Shown here piece by piece: positions 27,284 through 35,659 of a stretch of DNA of 64,000 nt (its first letter is position 1; every line of letters begins with the position of its first letter). Location: the NCBI GenBank assembly GCA_050951845.1, contig JBMNJV010000002.1:135603-199602 (forward strand). The letters are read 5' to 3'. The position numbers were made by a program, and so were the translations under genes. The DNA comes from UBA5436 sp050951845. GTDB taxonomy: Bacteria; Bacillota; Clostridia; Saccharofermentanales; DTU023. The notes under the pieces were generated by a model. The model did no database searches. It was not told where the DNA came from and was given only the letters and a program-made list of their open reading frames with translations.

Positions 27284-28021
27284 TTACATATTCATGCCGC
27301 CATCAACAGAAATACTTTGCCCTGTGATGTAGTCGGCTTCTTTACTGGCTAAAAATTTCACAGCATAAGCAACTTCTTTCGGTTCTCCGGTTCTTTGCAA
27401 CGGAATCTGACTGAGAATTGCATCCTTAACCTGATCGGTTAATTCTTCCGTCATAGCCGTATTGATATAGCCCGGCGCAACACAATTAACTGTAATATTT
27501 CTTGTGGCTAATTCCTGAGCCAAAGATTTACTCATAGCAAAAACTGCTGATTTGGCTGCCGCATAGTTGATTTGTCCTGCATTACCGCGTAAACCGACGA
27601 CACTGCTGATATTGATAATTTTACCTTTACGTTGCCGCATCATTAATTTACTTGCTTCACGCATCGTAACGAACACCGCTTTTTGATTTACTCTGATCAC
27701 ATCATCATACATTTGATCTGACATCCGAACAGCCAATCCGTCTTTGGTAATCCCAGCATTATTGACCAGAATATCCAAACGCCCTGATTGTTTTTTGATC
27801 TTTTGAATCATCGCAGAAATTTGTTCACTGTCATTAAGATCAGCTTGAATAATTTCACCTGATCCGCCCCGGGCTTCAACCAAACTCAAAGTGTGTTCGG
27901 CACCCTTTTGTGAACCTCCGTAATGTATATATATGTGTCGATCAGGATTTGCCAATTGCTCGCAAATAGCTTGACCGATACCTGTTCCGCCACCTGTGAC
28001 TAATGCAATTTCTTTTTCCAT
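27284..28021 (-). CDS. fabG: 3-oxoacyl-ACP reductase FabG
   Basis: The 245-residue short-chain dehydrogenase has the NADPH motif TGGGTGIGQAI, the NNAG motif, Ser140 region (INISSVVG) and the catalytic Tyr153/Lys157 pair (YAAAK). The ending YITGQSISVDGGMNM is typical of FabG. It reduces 3-oxoacyl-ACP to 3-hydroxyacyl-ACP. It sits between fabD and fabF with gaps of about 13 bp. Confidence 0.97.
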   Translation of the reverse strand: MEKEIALVTGGGTGIGQAICEQLANPDRHIYIHYGGSQKGAEHTLSLVEARGGSGEIIQADLNDSEQISAMIQKIKKQSGRLDILVNNAGITKDGLAVRMSDQMYDDVIRVNQKAVFVTMREASKLMMRQRKGKIINISSVVGLRGNAGQINYAAAKSAVFAMSKSLAQELATRNITVNCVAPGYINTAMTEELTDQVKDAILSQIPLQRTGEPKEVAYAVKFLASKEADYITGQSISVDGGMNM

Positions 28022-28035
28022 TTCAGCTAACCTTT

Positions 28036-29052
28036 CTAGATTGTTTGTAAGAACTCTTTCAATTGTTCTGCTGAATTGATCTGGACAGTTGGAATATTCT
28101 TTAAGTATTTCCTTAACATACCGGCAATAACCGGTTTTGCAGATATTTCCACAGCCAGATCGAATTGTTCAGAACTCTCCGCTTGATCAGTAGCACCGTT
28201 TGTTTCATCCGCAGCAATCTCAGCTTTAGTTTGATCCGCGAACAATTTTTCACCGCATTGATAAAACCGGACCGGTGAAATCATCTGTTCAGACATCCAG
28301 AGTTGAATATTCTTTTTTTGCTGATCTTCTGAAATCGCAATGGCCGATAAAGGCTCGGCATTACGATTAAAGTAAAATTCTTTTTGCGGAACGCTTAACG
28401 GATATTGTTCGATGATCTGCAACAATTCTTTTTGTTCAGCAGCGAAGATAGGCGTGTGAAAAGCTCCCTCAACGGCTAAGGGTACAATTCTGCGTGCCCC
28501 TGCTTGTTTAAGCTCTGATTCGAGTTCAACCAATTGTTCTATTTGACCGCTGATCACTACTTGTTTTTCATCGTTGATATTCGTAATCCAAAGTTGATCA
28601 TATTTTTCGAGTAAAGGTGAAATTATCGTTTCAGTCAAACCCAGTACCGCATGCATACCGTCTGAAAACCCCTCCGCTTTCCGCTTACTTAAGCGTTCTG
28701 CCATCAGACTGCCGCGTGCCGATGCAATTTTGATCATATCAGTTAACGACCAAACACCAAGTCCTGCAAGAGCAGGATATTCACCGATGCTTGAACCGAT
28801 TGCCGCATCCGCTGCAATGCCGTTTTCCTGCAAGACTTGAATTATTGCTGCACCGAACAGAGCGATTGCCGTTTGAGTGAATCCGGTCTGATTAATATCT
28901 TCCGATTCACTGTGCAAAACTTGCTCTAAATCCGGATTCACACTGAATGCAGTTTGAAAAAGTTGTTCGGTTTGAGAAAACTCTTGACGAACATCCAGTG
29001 CCATTCCGGGCAATTGACTACCTTGACCGCCAAAAAGAAAAACTATTTTCAT
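28036..29052 (-). CDS. fabD: Malonyl-CoA:ACP transacylase
   Basis: The protein has the opening FLFGGQGSQLPGMA, the nucleophile Ser88 in GSSIGEYPA and catalytic His198 in GAFHTP. It loads malonyl groups onto ACP. At 338 residues it is somewhat longer than the usual ~310. The extra length is an Ala/Asp/Glu/Gln-rich insert near residues 265-290. The residue before the nucleophile, usually His in GHSLGE, is Ser here. Its start overlaps the fabK stop by 4 bp (ATGA), indicating coupling. Confidence 0.95.
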   Translation of the reverse strand: MKIVFLFGGQGSQLPGMALDVRQEFSQTEQLFQTAFSVNPDLEQVLHSESEDINQTGFTQTAIALFGAAIIQVLQENGIAADAAIGSSIGEYPALAGLGVWSLTDMIKIASARGSLMAERLSKRKAEGFSDGMHAVLGLTETIISPLLEKYDQLWITNINDEKQVVISGQIEQLVELESELKQAGARRIVPLAVEGAFHTPIFAAEQKELLQIIEQYPLSVPQKEFYFNRNAEPLSAIAISEDQQKKNIQLWMSEQMISPVRFYQCGEKLFADQTKAEIAADETNGATDQAESSEQFDLAVEISAKPVIAGMLRKYLKNIPTVQINSAEQLKEFLQTI

Positions 29053-29993
29053 GCCAAAATATCCTCAGTTTTAATTCTGCTATATACGGCTTCGGCTTCG
29101 GCAAACAAATCAGCCAATACTTTTTCCATCGGTTTGATTTCATCAATTAAAGAAGCTGACAATCCCATCATGAAACAACCTTCATTTTTATCACCGGAGA
29201 AGACCGCTTTTTTCAAAGCACCATTCATAATTTCCTCATAGTCTTCTTTTGGTCTGTTTTCTTTTTCAAATTGAATATATTTTCTTGCTAAAGGATTTTT
29301 CATGATTCTGGTCGGCAAACCGCCGCCGGCACGACCTACTACTGTTATTTGCGAATCTCGTGCTTTAATTAATTGTTCACGGAAACCGTCATGGATCGGA
29401 CATTCTTCTGCCGAAAGCAGCAAAGTACCCAACTGAAAACCCTGAACTCCCAATGCACGGCCGGCAACAATATGACTGCCCAGTGCCACACCTCCGGCAC
29501 CGATTACCGGAATGTCAAGATTTTTCGTTAATAAAGGCCACAGTACCATTGAAGTCGAGTCGCCGATATGTCCGCCGGCTTCCTGACCTTCACCGACTAC
29601 AGCATCAACTCCCAGTTTTTGCATACGTTCACCTTGCGAGAGTGAAGAAATGACCGGAATCACGGAAATTCCCGCTGCATGCCATTTTTCCACATAAGGA
29701 GCGGGATTACCGGCACCGGTTGTGACAACTTTAATTCCTTCTTCGATCACAACATCTGAAACTTCATCCGAATAAGGATTCATCAACATTAAGTTGACGC
29801 CGAAAGTTTTGTCGGTCAACTCTCTTGCTTTTCTGATTTCTGCCCGAACCTGATCCGCAGTCCAGGCACCTGTACCGATCATTCCGAGAGCACCGGCATT
29901 GCTGACTGCAGCTGCAAAAACCGCAGTGCTGATATTTGCCATGCCGCCGGATATAACAGGGTATTTTAAATTAAATTTTTCATTTAACCACAT
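29049..29993 (-). CDS. fabK: Enoyl-ACP reductase II (FMN-dependent)
   Basis: This 314-residue TIM-barrel flavoprotein of the nitronate monooxygenase superfamily has YPVISGGMANIS, GEGQEAGGHIG with the catalytic His, VIGAGGVALG and GVQGFQLGT. It reduces trans-2-enoyl-ACP with NADH through FMN, completing each elongation cycle. FabK replaces the FabI-type enzyme in many Firmicutes, and its presence here implies low sensitivity to FabI-directed inhibitors. It overlaps the end of fabH by 14 bp. Confidence 0.95.
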   Translation of the reverse strand: MWLNEKFNLKYPVISGGMANISTAVFAAAVSNAGALGMIGTGAWTADQVRAEIRKARELTDKTFGVNLMLMNPYSDEVSDVVIEEGIKVVTTGAGNPAPYVEKWHAAGISVIPVISSLSQGERMQKLGVDAVVGEGQEAGGHIGDSTSMVLWPLLTKNLDIPVIGAGGVALGSHIVAGRALGVQGFQLGTLLLSAEECPIHDGFREQLIKARDSQITVVGRAGGGLPTRIMKNPLARKYIQFEKENRPKEDYEEIMNGALKKAVFSGDKNEGCFMMGLSASLIDEIKPMEKVLADLFAEAEAVYSRIKTEDILA

Positions 29994-30921
29994 ATTGTCC
30001 GTTTCCTTTCAATAAAACAATTCCTAAACTTAGTCCGGCACCGAATCCGGCTAAAACAACATTTTTAGCTTTCTGTAATCTGTTTTCATCCATCAGTTGG
30101 GTCATCAAAATCGGTATACTCGGTGATGAAGTATTACCGATATTTTGATATCTGACCGGGAATTTTTCATCATCTATTTTCAATTTACGCGCCACCGATT
30201 CAACTATTCGTCCATTCGCTTGATGTAAAAGGAACAAATCAACATCTTCAATCGCAACATTGCCTTTTGTACAGACTTCTTCAATCAGACCCGGCAATGT
30301 GCCCACCGCAAATTTAAATATTTCCGCTCCGTTCATATGAACGTATTTCCCTTCACGGTAAAGGACTTCCGGATTAGTTATGGTTTGATTGATTGAGTAA
30401 TAATCCGTTTCTTCCGAATATTCCCATAATGTTGCTGCAGCACCGTCACCAAACAAAATACAAGTTCCGCGATCCGTATAGTCAATATAATCGCTTAATT
30501 TATCCGAAGATACGATCAAAGCATAATCTCCCGGTTCGGTTAAAAATCTTTCAACTGTATTCAAAGCATAGATGAAAGTTGTACATCCTGCATTTAAATC
30601 ATAAGCTAAAATATCCTTATTTAAGCCCAACGGTTCAACAATAGTTGCCGCTACATGTGGTACAACTTGCAAATAAGAAGCTGTGGTCAAAATCAAAACC
30701 TTAATCTTTTCTTTGATTTCCGGAGCTACATTATGCAAACATTTTGCACCGGCTTTGATTGCCATATCGGCAATCGTTTCATCTTCGGCAATTGTCCGGG
30801 AAATAAGACCGGTTCTTTGCTGAATCCACTCATCACTGGTTTCAACCATTTTTTCCAAATCAAAATTGGTTAAAGTGCCCTTCGGTAAATATCTCGCTGC
30901 ACTTATTAAACTAATACCCAT
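29980..30921 (-). CDS. fabH: 3-oxoacyl-ACP synthase III
   Basis: The 313-residue KAS III has the catalytic triad Cys113 (NAGCTTFIYAL), His233 (LLHQANGRI) and Asn263 (NIGNTSSPSIP). It starts chains by condensing acetyl- or branched acyl-CoA with malonyl-ACP. It is slightly shorter than average (320-330). The N-terminal SDEWIQQRTGL is the expected CoA-binding block. It sits between accDA and fabK in the operon. Confidence 0.95.
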   Translation of the reverse strand: MGISLISAARYLPKGTLTNFDLEKMVETSDEWIQQRTGLISRTIAEDETIADMAIKAGAKCLHNVAPEIKEKIKVLILTTASYLQVVPHVAATIVEPLGLNKDILAYDLNAGCTTFIYALNTVERFLTEPGDYALIVSSDKLSDYIDYTDRGTCILFGDGAAATLWEYSEETDYYSINQTITNPEVLYREGKYVHMNGAEIFKFAVGTLPGLIEEVCTKGNVAIEDVDLFLLHQANGRIVESVARKLKIDDEKFPVRYQNIGNTSSPSIPILMTQLMDENRLQKAKNVVLAGFGAGLSLGIVLLKGNGQYVVK

Positions 30922-30995
30922 TGTATCCTCTTTTCTTACATCAATTGTTCAGACTCTTCTTGCATCAATTGATTAATTTTTTCTTATCTGTTCAT

Positions 30996-32657
30996 CTATT
31001 GATTCGATTTTTCTTTGATTAACTGATTGAACGTATCTGCTATTGCCTGTTTCAATCCTGTTAAATCATCCGGGAAAATCTGATCACATACTTTTAATTC
31101 ATACATATCTTGAGCGGTTAAACGCATGTTGGCAGATGCTTCTTCAACTTTTGAAACATCTTTCCAGAGAATTGTGGCGAAACCTTCAGGAGATAAAATC
31201 GTATATACCGCATTTTCAAGCATAAATAATCTATCCGTACATGCCAGAGCGATCGCTCCGCCACTGCCGGCTTCACCGCTGATTAAAGCTATACTCGGTG
31301 TCTTCAAAGCTGACATAAATCGCAGATTCTGAGCAATCGCTTCACCCATTCCCCGGTTTTCCGAACCTATACCCGGATATGCTCCCGGAGTGTCGATTAT
31401 TGTCAAAATCGGCCGGCCGAAATTATCAGCTTCTTGCATTAAACGTCTGGCTTTTCTATATCCCTCGGGATGCGGCATTCCGAAATTCAATTTAATCCGG
31501 CTTTCCAAATCATCACCTTTTCGGGTATAGATGTAGGTTATCGGCAAGCCGCCAAGGGTGGCCAGTCCGCCGCAAATAGTCGGATCATCACCATACAGAC
31601 GATCGCCTCGTAATTCAAAAATATCTGAACAGAGAAATTCTAATATTTGTTCGGGGCTGATCCGATCCGGATCACGTGCTATTTTCACTCGTTCAAAAGC
31701 TGTTAAACTGCCGATTTTTTGTTTAGCCGATTGCGGATCGGTTGTCGAACATATCGTTTTCTGCAAGTCTGATTCAGAAAATTTCACTTTATCCTGCTTG
31801 CTGTTATGCATTTTTAATAATTCAGCCAATGATTTTTTCAAATCTTTACGATCGATAATCCGGTCCACAAAACCACGTTTTTCCAAATGTTCTGCAGTTT
31901 GAAAACCTTCAGGTAATTCCTCTTTAATTGTATCGCGAATAACCCGCGGTCCTGCAAAAGCAATCAAGGTACCCGGTTCTGTCAAAATTATATTGCCCAA
32001 AGAGGCATAGCTCGCAGTAACTCCACCTGTCGTCGGATCAGTCATCACCGTGATATATAGTCCGCCTGCACGTTGGAATTTGCCTACAGCGGCAGAAACA
32101 AGACGCATTTGCATTAAACTGATAATCGCTTCTTGCATCCTTGCACCGCCACTTGCGGTGAAGATTATCACCGGTAATTTTTCCCGGGTTGCCAGTGCTA
32201 ATGCTTTAATAATTCTTTCTCCGACTATACTGCCCAATGAACCCATCAGAAAATTAGTATCCATTACACCGACAATACAAGGTTGTTCAGCAATTGCTCC
32301 TTTAACAAAAACGACCGCTTCATCAGCATCGGTATTATCGTATGCGTTACGCCACTTTTCTTCATACCCCGGAAAATCGATCGGATTACGGAATTCAGAC
32401 GGCTCATCAATAAACTCATAATTCTCATCCATAATTAGATTCAGACGGGATCTAACACCTAATCTTAGATGTTTATTACATTCCGGACATACATAAAGAT
32501 TTTCAGACCAGACCTGATGCGTAAAGGATTTTGCACATGCGGGACATCCCATAAAAACATTTGCCGGAATTTCCTTTTTCTTTGCCGGAGCTCTTAAACG
32601 CGTCAATTTATCCATTTTTTCTAATTGATTACGCCTTTTATCAAAAAATCCTTTCAT
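30996..32657 (-). CDS. accDA: Acetyl-CoA carboxylase carboxyltransferase, AccD-AccA fusion
   Basis: One 553-residue frame encodes both carboxyltransferase subunits. Residues 1-~288 are AccD (beta), with a zinc ribbon of Cys38/41/57/60, FTASGGARMQEA and GGVTASYASLG. A ~25-residue linker (about 288-312) leads to AccA (alpha), with LTAFERVKIARDP, FELRGDRLYGDD and GAYPGIGSENRG. In most bacteria these are separate genes. The enzyme moves CO2 from carboxybiotin on AccB to acetyl-CoA, making malonyl-CoA. Both parts keep their oxyanion-hole glycines, so the fusion looks functional. Confidence 0.95.
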   Translation of the reverse strand: MKGFFDKRRNQLEKMDKLTRLRAPAKKKEIPANVFMGCPACAKSFTHQVWSENLYVCPECNKHLRLGVRSRLNLIMDENYEFIDEPSEFRNPIDFPGYEEKWRNAYDNTDADEAVVFVKGAIAEQPCIVGVMDTNFLMGSLGSIVGERIIKALALATREKLPVIIFTASGGARMQEAIISLMQMRLVSAAVGKFQRAGGLYITVMTDPTTGGVTASYASLGNIILTEPGTLIAFAGPRVIRDTIKEELPEGFQTAEHLEKRGFVDRIIDRKDLKKSLAELLKMHNSKQDKVKFSESDLQKTICSTTDPQSAKQKIGSLTAFERVKIARDPDRISPEQILEFLCSDIFELRGDRLYGDDPTICGGLATLGGLPITYIYTRKGDDLESRIKLNFGMPHPEGYRKARRLMQEADNFGRPILTIIDTPGAYPGIGSENRGMGEAIAQNLRFMSALKTPSIALISGEAGSGGAIALACTDRLFMLENAVYTILSPEGFATILWKDVSKVEEASANMRLTAQDMYELKVCDQIFPDDLTGLKQAIADTFNQLIKEKSNQ

Positions 32658-32684
32658 TGTTCAGTTACCTTTCTCAGCCGAATA

Positions 32685-34094
32685 TCATTTCTTTTCTTCA
32701 ACATTAATTTCCGTATCTGTAGGAAGATGAAAGACTTTTGCATATGTTAATAAATCCTCTAATTTGTTTTCTAAAGTGGAAGTATCATAGGTACCACGGA
32801 TCATTGATTGTTCAAACAGTGAAACATAAAGCAAGGCGGCATTGGTTTCCACTCCGTCTATTATCAATTCTTCTAAACAACGCCGCATGCGTCTGATGGC
32901 GTGGCTGCGGTTATTGCCGTGAACAATGATTTTCGCCACCATTGAATCGTAAAACGGACTGATCTCATATTCGGGATAAATTGCCGAGTCGATTCTGACC
33001 GAACGACCGCCGGGCATAATATAGTTGTTTATTTTCCCCGGACTCGGTCTGAAATTCTCTGAGGGTTTTTCCGCATTGATACGACATTCAATTGCATGAC
33101 CGCGTATCTGCATTTCATCTTGCGTTATCGGTAAACTTGCACCGTTAGCAATCCGAATTTGTTCACGCACAATATCGATCCCGGTTACCATTTCAGTAAT
33201 CGGATGTTCAACTTGAATTCGGGTATTTACTTCTATGAAATAATAATTTTGCTGACTATCCAAAACAAATTCAACAGTACCGGCACCTTCATAATCAACA
33301 GATTTAATTGCCCGAATCGCCGCTTCGCCCATTTCGTTTCTTAAATCGTCGGATAATCTGGCACATGGTGTTTCTTCAATGACCTTTTGTTTGCGCCTTT
33401 GCCAGGAACAATCCCGATCGCCGAGATGAATTACATTGCCTTGTTGATCAGCCAAAATCTGAAATTCAATATGTTTCGGATTTTCAATTAATTTTTCCAG
33501 ATAAAGAGATCCGTCACCGAATGCACTTTGTGCTTCCAGAGTTGCTTCATTAAACGCTTGCGCCATTTGTTCCGCATTATCGACGCGACGCATACCGCGA
33601 CCGCCACCTCCGGCAGATGCTTTAATTAATACCGGATAGCCGATCTTATCTGCAATTTCGACAGTTTCCTGAACATCTTTTAAAATTCCGTCAGAACCGG
33701 GAGGTACAGGCACTCCGGCTTTTTTCATCAAACGTCTGGCATTGGCTTTATCTCCCAATGCATCAATTGTTTTGCCGGAAGGACCGATAAATTTCAAACC
33801 GACTGCTTCAACCATATCGGCAAAATCAGCATTTTCCGATAAAAGACCATAACCGGGATGAATTGCTTCACAACCGGTTTCCAAAGCTACGGTCAGAATC
33901 GCCTGCATATTGAGGTAGCTGTCTTTCGGTGCCGGTCCGCCGATGCAATAAGCTTCCATAGCCATTTGAACATGCAACGCATTTTTATCCGCAGTCGAAT
34001 AAACCGCAACCGTGTCAATTCCCATTTCACGGCATGAACGCATAATCCGAACCGCTATTTCTCCCCGATTGGCAATTAAAATCTTACGAAACAT
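32685..34094 (-). CDS. accC: Biotin carboxylase
   Basis: The 469-residue ATP-grasp enzyme has FRKILIANRGEIAVRI, GYGLLSENADFA, the ATP loop KASAGGGGRGMR and the catalytic EVNTRIQVEHPITE. It carboxylates biotin on AccB with bicarbonate and ATP. The C-terminal ~20 residues beyond the usual end are charged and poorly conserved. It overlaps accB by 11 bp. Confidence 0.97.
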   Translation of the reverse strand: MFRKILIANRGEIAVRIMRSCREMGIDTVAVYSTADKNALHVQMAMEAYCIGGPAPKDSYLNMQAILTVALETGCEAIHPGYGLLSENADFADMVEAVGLKFIGPSGKTIDALGDKANARRLMKKAGVPVPPGSDGILKDVQETVEIADKIGYPVLIKASAGGGGRGMRRVDNAEQMAQAFNEATLEAQSAFGDGSLYLEKLIENPKHIEFQILADQQGNVIHLGDRDCSWQRRKQKVIEETPCARLSDDLRNEMGEAAIRAIKSVDYEGAGTVEFVLDSQQNYYFIEVNTRIQVEHPITEMVTGIDIVREQIRIANGASLPITQDEMQIRGHAIECRINAEKPSENFRPSPGKINNYIMPGGRSVRIDSAIYPEYEISPFYDSMVAKIIVHGNNRSHAIRRMRRCLEELIIDGVETNAALLYVSLFEQSMIRGTYDTSTLENKLEDLLTYAKVFHLPTDTEINVEEKK

Positions 34095-34539
34095 TTTCGG
34101 TGTCCAAAATCATTAATAATGAGTCAAATTCAATTAGTTCACCATCTTCAGCATGAATGCTGACAACTTTACCGGCAACGGGTGCAGGAATTTCATTCAT
34201 TGTTTTCATTACATCTATTATGCAGATAATCTGACCGGCTTTAACTTGATCTCCGACTTCAACATAAGGCTTACCGCCCGCTTCAGCTGAAGCAAAAAAA
34301 GTTCCGACCATCGGTGCTTTGACTTCAAACAGATTGCTTTGTTCAGCTTGTTTTTCATCAGAATCTGCAGTTGCTGCCTGAGCTGTTCTTTGTACAAAGC
34401 TTGTCATATCCGCCTGAGCAAGATCAAAAGTAATCTCTTTGCTGAAACTCAAATTAAAATCCTTATTTTTTAATTTAAATTTGGTCAGAGAACTATGATC
34501 AAATTGTTCCATTAATTCTTTTATATCTTGTTTATCCAT
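34084..34539 (-). CDS. accB: Biotin carboxyl carrier protein
   Basis: The 151-residue protein has a flexible Gln/Ala/Glu linker (about 50-70) and a C-terminal biotinyl domain with VMKTMNEIPAP. Lys112 is the biotin site. The usual A-M-K-M context is V-M-K-T here, a tolerated variant. It carries carboxybiotin between AccC and AccDA. Upstream, 96 bp separate it from acpP. Confidence 0.94.
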   Translation of the reverse strand: MDKQDIKELMEQFDHSSLTKFKLKNKDFNLSFSKEITFDLAQADMTSFVQRTAQAATADSDEKQAEQSNLFEVKAPMVGTFFASAEAGGKPYVEVGDQVKAGQIICIIDVMKTMNEIPAPVAGKVVSIHAEDGELIEFDSLLMILDTENVS

Positions 34540-34635
34540 AATTTATACCGTTCTGTATATTTTGTTTTTTCTCTTTTATATGCCGGACATCGCTTGCAGC
34601 TATATCCTTTATTTGTTCTTTTAATAATTATTTTT

Positions 34636-34863
34636 TCAACTGTGTTGCTTAATGTAATCTACGATATCGCCGACTGTTTGCATTTTAAGGATATCGTCAT
34701 CCTCGATTTCAATCTTGAATTCATCTTGTAATGCAATCGATATTTCAACTGCATCTAATGAATCCGCACCTAAATCGTTAATCAGATATGCACTTTCAAC
34801 TACATCTGCTTCGGCTACACCCATTACTTCGATTAAAACAGCTTTGACTTTATTAAATATCAT
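34636..34863 (-). CDS. acpP: Acyl carrier protein
   Basis: The 75-residue acidic four-helix protein has the phosphopantetheine attachment Ser35 in LGADSLDAVEI. It carries all acyl intermediates of the pathway. It is the first gene of the fab operon, behind the promoter at 34930-34958. Confidence 0.97.
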   Translation of the reverse strand: MIFNKVKAVLIEVMGVAEADVVESAYLINDLGADSLDAVEISIALQDEFKIEIEDDDILKMQTVGDIVDYIKQHS

Positions 34864-34890
34864 TTAATGTCCTTTCAGATACAAATATAA

Positions 34891-34958
34891 TACTTTGAAT
34901 ATTTTAATTAAAAATACTTAACTAAATAGAATGTACTGAATTCAGGTATAACTGTCAA
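34891..34958 (-). promoter_or_regulatory. fab operon promoter with adjoining palindrome
   Basis: On the minus strand TTGACA (34953-34958) and TACATT (34930-34935) are 17 bp apart, a good sigma-A promoter. Directly after the expected start (about 34923) lies an AT-rich palindromic stretch (34896-34920, core TTTTAATTAAAA, with an outer TTTGAA/AAGTAT), placed where a repressor could block elongation. It could be the site of the FabT-like MarR protein, but the match to known FabT boxes is only loose. Confidence 0.6.
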
Positions 34959-34987
34959 TAAGCAAATGATTTTTTAATAAATGCACA

Positions 34988-35659
34988 TTATTTGAGATTG
35001 AATTTGAGTTTGATTCTCTTTAATTGACAAAGCCAAGTCTTATAGACAGGTAAGAGAAAAATAACAGTCGAGAGTGCATGACTGATATTGAAGGGAACCC
35101 CTAAAAGATAAGAAGCCAGGATGTTTTTAGAATTTAAGGGTTGAACAAAACCTAAAATATTCCAGGTATCCATAAATAAACCGAAACCGAAACTTGCCAG
35201 AATACCATACACAAAGATCGACCATGGTTTAACTAAAATGTTTTTCTCGGATAAAATCCCGGCAATGAAGCCGATCATGCCCCAAGCCAACATTTGCCAT
35301 GGCGTCCACGGACCCTGACCGAAAAATAAATTACTGACTAAACCGGACAATGCTCCGGTCATAAATCCGCTTTCCGGACCGAAAGCCATACCTGTAATTA
35401 TCACAATTGCAGTCGTCGGCTTAAAATTCGGCAACGCTGCAAACAGAATTCTGCCGCCAACTGCTAAAGCTGACAATACAACTACCGGCATCAAGTCACG
35501 CGGTTTCGGTTTTTTTTGTTCATAAGAAATAAAAAAAGGAATTATTGCAACAACTGCTGCAAAAAAGGTAAATAAAGCCGTTTGCTCGATTCGCAGGAGA
35601 GTACAAATCACCATCGCGGCAATCAAACTGATTATTGCCAACCAACTCCATTTACGCAT
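34988..35659 (-). CDS. ECF transporter S component (candidate cobalamin-type)
   Basis: This 223-residue, six-helix membrane protein carries FKPTTAIVIITGMAFGPESGF, SNLFFGQGPWTPWQMLAWG and SHALSTVIFLLP. It has the size and pattern of an energy-coupling-factor substrate-binding subunit, most like the CbrT/cobalamin-type group. The ATG at 35659 is chosen because GGAG lies 10 nt upstream and it overlaps the ATPase stop codon; a longer open frame begins inside the ATPase gene. It follows the ATPase, T component and a DUF4430 lipoprotein, forming one transporter set. The substrate is inferred, not proven. Confidence 0.75.
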   Translation of the reverse strand: MRKWSWLAIISLIAAMVICTLLRIEQTALFTFFAAVVAIIPFFISYEQKKPKPRDLMPVVVLSALAVGGRILFAALPNFKPTTAIVIITGMAFGPESGFMTGALSGLVSNLFFGQGPWTPWQMLAWGMIGFIAGILSEKNILVKPWSIFVYGILASFGFGLFMDTWNILGFVQPLNSKNILASYLLGVPFNISHALSTVIFLLPVYKTWLCQLKRIKLKFNLK

